Origin: Ga0077560 sp046330435
GTDB lineage: Bacteria > Actinomycetota > Thermoleophilia > Miltoncostaeales > Miltoncostaeaceae
Direction of reading: 5' to 3'
DNA: 64,000 nucleotides
Assembly (NCBI GenBank): GCA_046330435.1
Contig: JAXLST010000009.1
Location: 124,001-188,000, forward strand
In this document: positions 60,928-64,000 of the stretch, piece after piece
Position numbering within the stretch: position 1 is the stretch's first letter
Layout of the letters: the number at the start of each line of letters is the position of its first letter
Made by a program: the position numbers and the translations under genes
The notes under the pieces: model-generated
Seen by the model: only the letters and a program-made list of their open reading frames with translations
Databases searched by the model: none
Told to the model about the DNA's origin: nothing

Positions 60928-61186
60928 AGGCGTCCTGCTTGCCCGGCTCCTTGAGCGACTCCACGGCGGCCTTCGCCTTGTCGGAGATGCTGCCCTCGCC
61001 GGTGGCGATGTCCTTCAGCTCCGAGGCCTCCTCGGCCACGGTCCCGGCCACGTCCTTGGCCTTCTCGCTCACGTCGCCGGCGATGTCCTTCGCCTTCTCG
61101 GTGGCCTCCGCGGCGACTTCCTTCGCCTTGTCGGCGACGTCGCCGGCCAGGTCCTTCGCCTTGTTGACCAGATCGTCCAGGCCCAT
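60926..61186 (-). CDS. LEA/antitoxin-like repeat protein (86 aa)
   Basis: 86-residue highly charged helical protein with an 11-residue-like periodicity: KAKDLAGDVADKAKEV, EKAKDIAGDVSEKAKDV. The start MGLDDLVNKAKDLAGD resembles the Rv0909-type putative antitoxin/CsbD-like group and LEA stress proteins. AAGGAA precedes the ATG. No toxin gene is adjacent, so a stress or desiccation role seems as likely. Confidence 0.75.
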   Translation of the reverse strand: MGLDDLVNKAKDLAGDVADKAKEVAAEATEKAKDIAGDVSEKAKDVAGTVAEEASELKDIATGEGSISDKAKAAVESLKEPGKQDA

Positions 61187-61305
61187 CGGGGGTTCCTTTC
61201 ACACGCGGTCGTCGAGCGGGGGTCCGCCCGCCCGCCAATCCTCCCACAGCCGCGGGGGCCGGTGACGGCCGACGGCGTCCCCCGCGGCGTGCCAGCATCC
61301 CGGGC

Positions 61306-62460
61306 GTGGATCCCCGCGCCGACCGCCTGTCCCGCATCGCGCCGTTCGAGGTGATGGAGGTCCTCGCGCTCGCGCAGCGCCTGGAGGCCGAGGGCAACGA
61401 CGTGATCCACCTGGAGGTGGGGGAGCCGGACTTCCCGACCCCCGAGCGCGTGGTGGAGGCCGCCGCACGCGCCATGCGGGACCGGCCCATGGGCTACACG
61501 CCGGCGCTGGGGCTGCCGGAGCTGCGGGAGGCGATCTCCGGCTGGTACGCCGCGGCGCTGGGGGCGGACGTCGCCCCGGAGCGGATCGTGGTGACCAGCG
61601 GGTCGAGCGCGGCGCTGCTGCTGGCCCTCGGGGCGGCCGTCAACCCGGGCGACCGGGTCGCGATGGGGGACCCGGGCTACCCGTGCAACCGGCACTTCGC
61701 CGCGTTCGTGGAGGGCGACCCGCTGCTGGTGCCGACGCACCACGAGACCGCCTACCAGCTCACCGCCGAGCTCCTGGAGGCGGCGTGGGACCCCGGGGTG
61801 CGCGCGGTGATCGCCGCGTCGCCGTCCAACCCGACGGGGACGCTGGTGCCGCTGCCGGAGTGGCGCCGCCTCGCCGCCCTCTGCGCGGACCGCGGCGCGG
61901 TGCTGATCGCCGACGAGATCTACCAGGGGCTCACCTACGGCCGGGACCCGGAGACCGTGCTGTCGGTGTCCGACGACGTGGTCGTGGTCAACAGCTTCTC
62001 GAAGTACTTCCAGATGACCGGCTGGCGCGTGGGGTGGCTGGTGGTGCCCCCGGGCTGGGTGCGGGACATCGAGAAGCTCGCCCAGAACCTGTTCATCTGC
62101 GCCCCGGCGCCCGCCCAGCACGCGGCCCTCGCCGCGCTGGAGCCCGAGACCATCGCGGTCCTGGAGGAGCGGCGCGCCGAGCTGCACCGCCGCCGGGACG
62201 TCCTGCTGGCCGAGCTGCCGCGCACCGGCCTGCGGGTGCGGGCCCAGCCGGAGGGGGCGTTCTACGTCTACGCCGACAGCTCCGAGGTGGCGCCCGACAG
62301 CTTCGCGCTGGCGGCCCGCCTGCTGCGCGAGCGGCACGTCGCGCTCACCCCGGGCCGCGACTTCGGGGTCGCCGCGCCGGAGCGCCACATCCGCATCGCC
62401 TACACCCAGCCGGTGGACCGGCTGCGGGAGGCCGTGGACCGCATCGCCGCCGCGGTCTGA
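61306..62460 (+). CDS. PLP-dependent aminotransferase (class I/II)
   Basis: 384-residue aspartate-aminotransferase-fold enzyme. Substrate and PLP motifs are LEVGEPDFPTPE, SPSNPTGT, ADEIYQGL and the PLP lysine in NSFSKYFQMTGWRVGW. Similar to actinobacterial valine/alanine or succinyldiaminopimelate transaminases; the substrate is not defined. GTG start with CAGCAT 7 bases upstream, a variant of the leaderless motif. Confidence 0.9.
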   Translation: MDPRADRLSRIAPFEVMEVLALAQRLEAEGNDVIHLEVGEPDFPTPERVVEAAARAMRDRPMGYTPALGLPELREAISGWYAAALGADVAPERIVVTSGSSAALLLALGAAVNPGDRVAMGDPGYPCNRHFAAFVEGDPLLVPTHHETAYQLTAELLEAAWDPGVRAVIAASPSNPTGTLVPLPEWRRLAALCADRGAVLIADEIYQGLTYGRDPETVLSVSDDVVVVNSFSKYFQMTGWRVGWLVVPPGWVRDIEKLAQNLFICAPAPAQHAALAALEPETIAVLEERRAELHRRRDVLLAELPRTGLRVRAQPEGAFYVYADSSEVAPDSFALAARLLRERHVALTPGRDFGVAAPERHIRIAYTQPVDRLREAVDRIAAAV

Positions 62461-62530
62461 CCGGCGGGCCGGCGGGCCCGGGACGGGCGCCCGTTCCCGG
62501 CGACCGGCGGATCTGCGAGGATCACCCGCG

Positions 62531-63112
62531 ATGGCTGATCAGGCGCCACCCCCGCCGCCTCCGCCGCCGGCCCGGGCACGCCCGGACTGGGGCAGGCGGC
62601 TGCTCCTCGCGGCGATCGCGATCGTCGTGGTCGTGCTCATCGCGCTCGCCGCGTCGGCGATCGTGCCGCGCTGGTGGGCCCACCGCGTGGGCGACCAGGT
62701 CAACGGCAGCATGTTCGCGGGCTTCGGCCTCGGGCTGCTGTACGGCCTCATCTTCACGGCCCTCCCGCTCATCGTGCTCTGGTACACGTTCCACCGCCGC
62801 CGCCCCTGGAAGGTCTGGGCGGGCGGGCTGGTGCTGGCGCTCATCGTCGCGCTGCCGAACCTCATGACCCTCGCGATCGTCGTGGGCACCGGGAACGCGG
62901 CCCACGGGGGCGAGCGCACCATGGACGTGGAGGCCCCGCTGTTCCGCGGCTTCAGCCTGGTGGGCGCGCTGCTCGCCGTGGCCGCCGTCGGGTTCTGGCG
63001 CTACCAGCGGTTCAGCCACGTGCGCACCCGGCGGCAGAACGCCAGGCTGCGGAAGGACCTGGACGCCGCCCGGACGCCCCCGGCGGACGCCGGCGAGGGC
63101 GGATCGCAGTGA
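62531..63112 (+). CDS. Membrane protein with Pro-rich start (193 aa)
   Basis: A run of eight prolines near the N-terminus is followed by about four membrane helices (LLLAAIAIVVVVLIALAAS, MFAGFGLGLLYGLIFTALPL, WAGGLVLALIVALPNLM, FSLVGALLAVAAVGF) and a basic tail with RRQNARLRKDL. No family recognised. GAGGAT lies 8 bases upstream of the ATG. It overlaps the next gene by 4 bases. Confidence 0.75.
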   Translation: MADQAPPPPPPPPARARPDWGRRLLLAAIAIVVVVLIALAASAIVPRWWAHRVGDQVNGSMFAGFGLGLLYGLIFTALPLIVLWYTFHRRRPWKVWAGGLVLALIVALPNLMTLAIVVGTGNAAHGGERTMDVEAPLFRGFSLVGALLAVAAVGFWRYQRFSHVRTRRQNARLRKDLDAARTPPADAGEGGSQ

Positions 63113-63972
63113 CCTCCGACGGCGAGCTGGACACCCGCGTCCGCCCGCCCGACGCCGACGACGGCCGCCCGAGCTGGTACCGCGAGCAGCTGGAGCGGCT
63201 GAAGGCCCTCACCGACGACGAGGACCTGGACGCGTACCTCGCGCGGGTCGAGCCCCGGGGGCCCCGGGAGCAGGAGATGCTCGCCGAGCTCGCCTCGCAC
63301 CAGCCGGTGCTGGCGATGCCCGAGCAGTTCCTGCCCGCCCACCACCGCGCCGTGCGGTCGCTGGAGGCGGTGCGGCGGCACGGCTTCCGGCGCCCCGTGC
63401 TGCGCAATCTCGGTCCGTTCACCACGATCGCGCGCTACCCGATCGAGCTCGTGGCCCGCTACATCGTGGTGTCGTACGTGCAGCAGGTGAGCACCGACCT
63501 GCGCAACCTCTACCGGCTGCGCGAGGCCCAGGCGCCCCTGGGGACGATCGAGAACCGCCGCCTGCGGCGCGCCCGGCGCGACGCGGAGGACATGCGCACC
63601 GTCTTCCAGGGCCGCACCATCGGGCTCCCGACGTTCCTGCTCGGCGGCGCGCTCGTGCCCGTCGCGGCGTCGCTGTCGAACGCGGCGTCCGGCGTGACCT
63701 CCGACCGCGGTTGGCCGTTCGTCGTCGCCACCGTCATCGGGCTGCTGGTGGCCGCATTCGTGAGCTGGGTGGTGCTCCGCGGCGCAGCGCTCGCCCACCG
63801 GCGCATCCAGATCGCCACGCGCGTCCCCCTGGAGCGCCTGTGGCAGACCATCGGCTCGGCGGGCAAGCCGCCGAGGGACGACGGATCCACGTTCGCGCTC
63901 CTCGCGATCCTGGTGACCGTCGGGGCGTGGCTGGTGTTCCCGCTGCTGGTCCTCTTCGCGGTCGTCGGCTGA
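63109..63972 (+). CDS. Membrane protein of unknown function (287 aa)
   Basis: Soluble N-terminal half (about 1-115) rich in charged helices (SWYREQLERLKALTDDEDL). Membrane segments are near the middle and C-terminus (ELVARYIVVSYVQQV is amphipathic; FLLGGALVPVAASL, FVVATVIGLLVAAFVSWVVL, FALLAILVTVGAWLVFPLLV span). Coupled to the upstream membrane protein (GTGA), suggesting a two-protein complex. Function unknown. Confidence 0.75.
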   Translation: MTSDGELDTRVRPPDADDGRPSWYREQLERLKALTDDEDLDAYLARVEPRGPREQEMLAELASHQPVLAMPEQFLPAHHRAVRSLEAVRRHGFRRPVLRNLGPFTTIARYPIELVARYIVVSYVQQVSTDLRNLYRLREAQAPLGTIENRRLRRARRDAEDMRTVFQGRTIGLPTFLLGGALVPVAASLSNAASGVTSDRGWPFVVATVIGLLVAAFVSWVVLRGAALAHRRIQIATRVPLERLWQTIGSAGKPPRDDGSTFALLAILVTVGAWLVFPLLVLFAVVG

Positions 63973-63990
63973 ACCGGGCGGCGCCCCGGT
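63973..63990 (+). terminator. Short hairpin after the last gene
   Basis: ACCGGG (63973-63978) pairs with CCCGGT (63985-63990) around a 6-base loop, directly after the stop. No T-run is seen before the window ends. Confidence 0.35.
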
Positions 63991-64000
63991 CAGGGGGCGC

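Noticed and set aside
60926..61186. Type II toxin-antitoxin locus
   Set aside because: The protein resembles a putative antitoxin family, but neither neighbour looks like a toxin and the similarity also fits LEA-like proteins.

Overview
This 64 kb window is chromosomal DNA from a very GC-rich actinobacterium. A deep-branching Thermoleophilia-type lineage fits best. The evidence is gene order (plsX-acpP-rnc-smc-ftsY-ffh-rpsP-khpA-rimM-trmD-rplS-rnhB-yraN-comM-dprA), a fused PafB/PafC-type WYL regulator, an MqnE futalosine-pathway enzyme, and secreted proteins with an Fn3-like 'WFEWGTT' module. The assignment is an inference. I see no tRNA, rRNA, insertion sequence, prophage or CRISPR array.

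Layout. 1-4.8 kb: the end of priA, two unknown genes and def-fmt-rsmB. 4.9-10.8 kb: an extracellular block with a subtilisin-like protease, a secreted Fn3-like protein, a small anchored Pro/Ser-rich protein and a convergent transmembrane Ser/Thr kinase. 10.9-17 kb: a seven-gene chain, rpe-ribD-ribE-ribBA-ribH followed by E1-alpha and E1-beta of a 2-oxo-acid dehydrogenase. 17-19.1 kb, opposite strand: a sulfotransferase coupled to a protein that joins a lipoyl domain, an E3-binding domain and a NeuD/PglD-type sugar acyltransferase. 19.2-38.2 kb: conserved housekeeping genes (rpmB, recG, rsmD, coaD, yceD, rpmF, plsX, acpP, rnc, smc, ftsY, ffh, rpsP, khpA, rimM, trmD, rplS, rnhB, yraN, comM, dprA). 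38.3-46.4 kb: the WYL regulator, a Nudix hydrolase, an isocitrate/isopropylmalate-family dehydrogenase, mqnE and small unknown genes. 46.5-50.6 kb, minus strand: a lipoprotein gene and the chain HIT-phosphomannomutase-ABC ATPase-permease. 50.7-58.9 kb: kup, corA, a two-component set (kinase plus two response regulators) and trpF-trpB-trpA. 59-64 kb: cspA, small membrane proteins, a HEPN-CBS fusion, a repeat protein, an aminotransferase and two membrane proteins.

The most unusual system is at 15.0-19.1 kb. A decarboxylating E1 pair sits beside an E2-like protein whose usual acyltransferase core is replaced by a left-handed beta-helix sugar N-acyltransferase, with a sulfotransferase alongside. 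This suggests that acyl groups made from a 2-oxo acid may be passed on a lipoyl arm straight to a sugar or amine, without CoA.

Other points. smc carries five single-base contractions within about 0.9 kb while both ATPase ends are intact. A 'TANNNT, 6-8 nt, start codon' arrangement recurs and points to widespread leaderless transcription. yceD and rnc lack a usable start codon where their family N-termini begin. Convergent genes repeatedly end in a shared CTAG or are separated by strong GC hairpins. Most start sites were chosen from ribosome-binding sites, overlaps and these promoter motifs, and none is proven.
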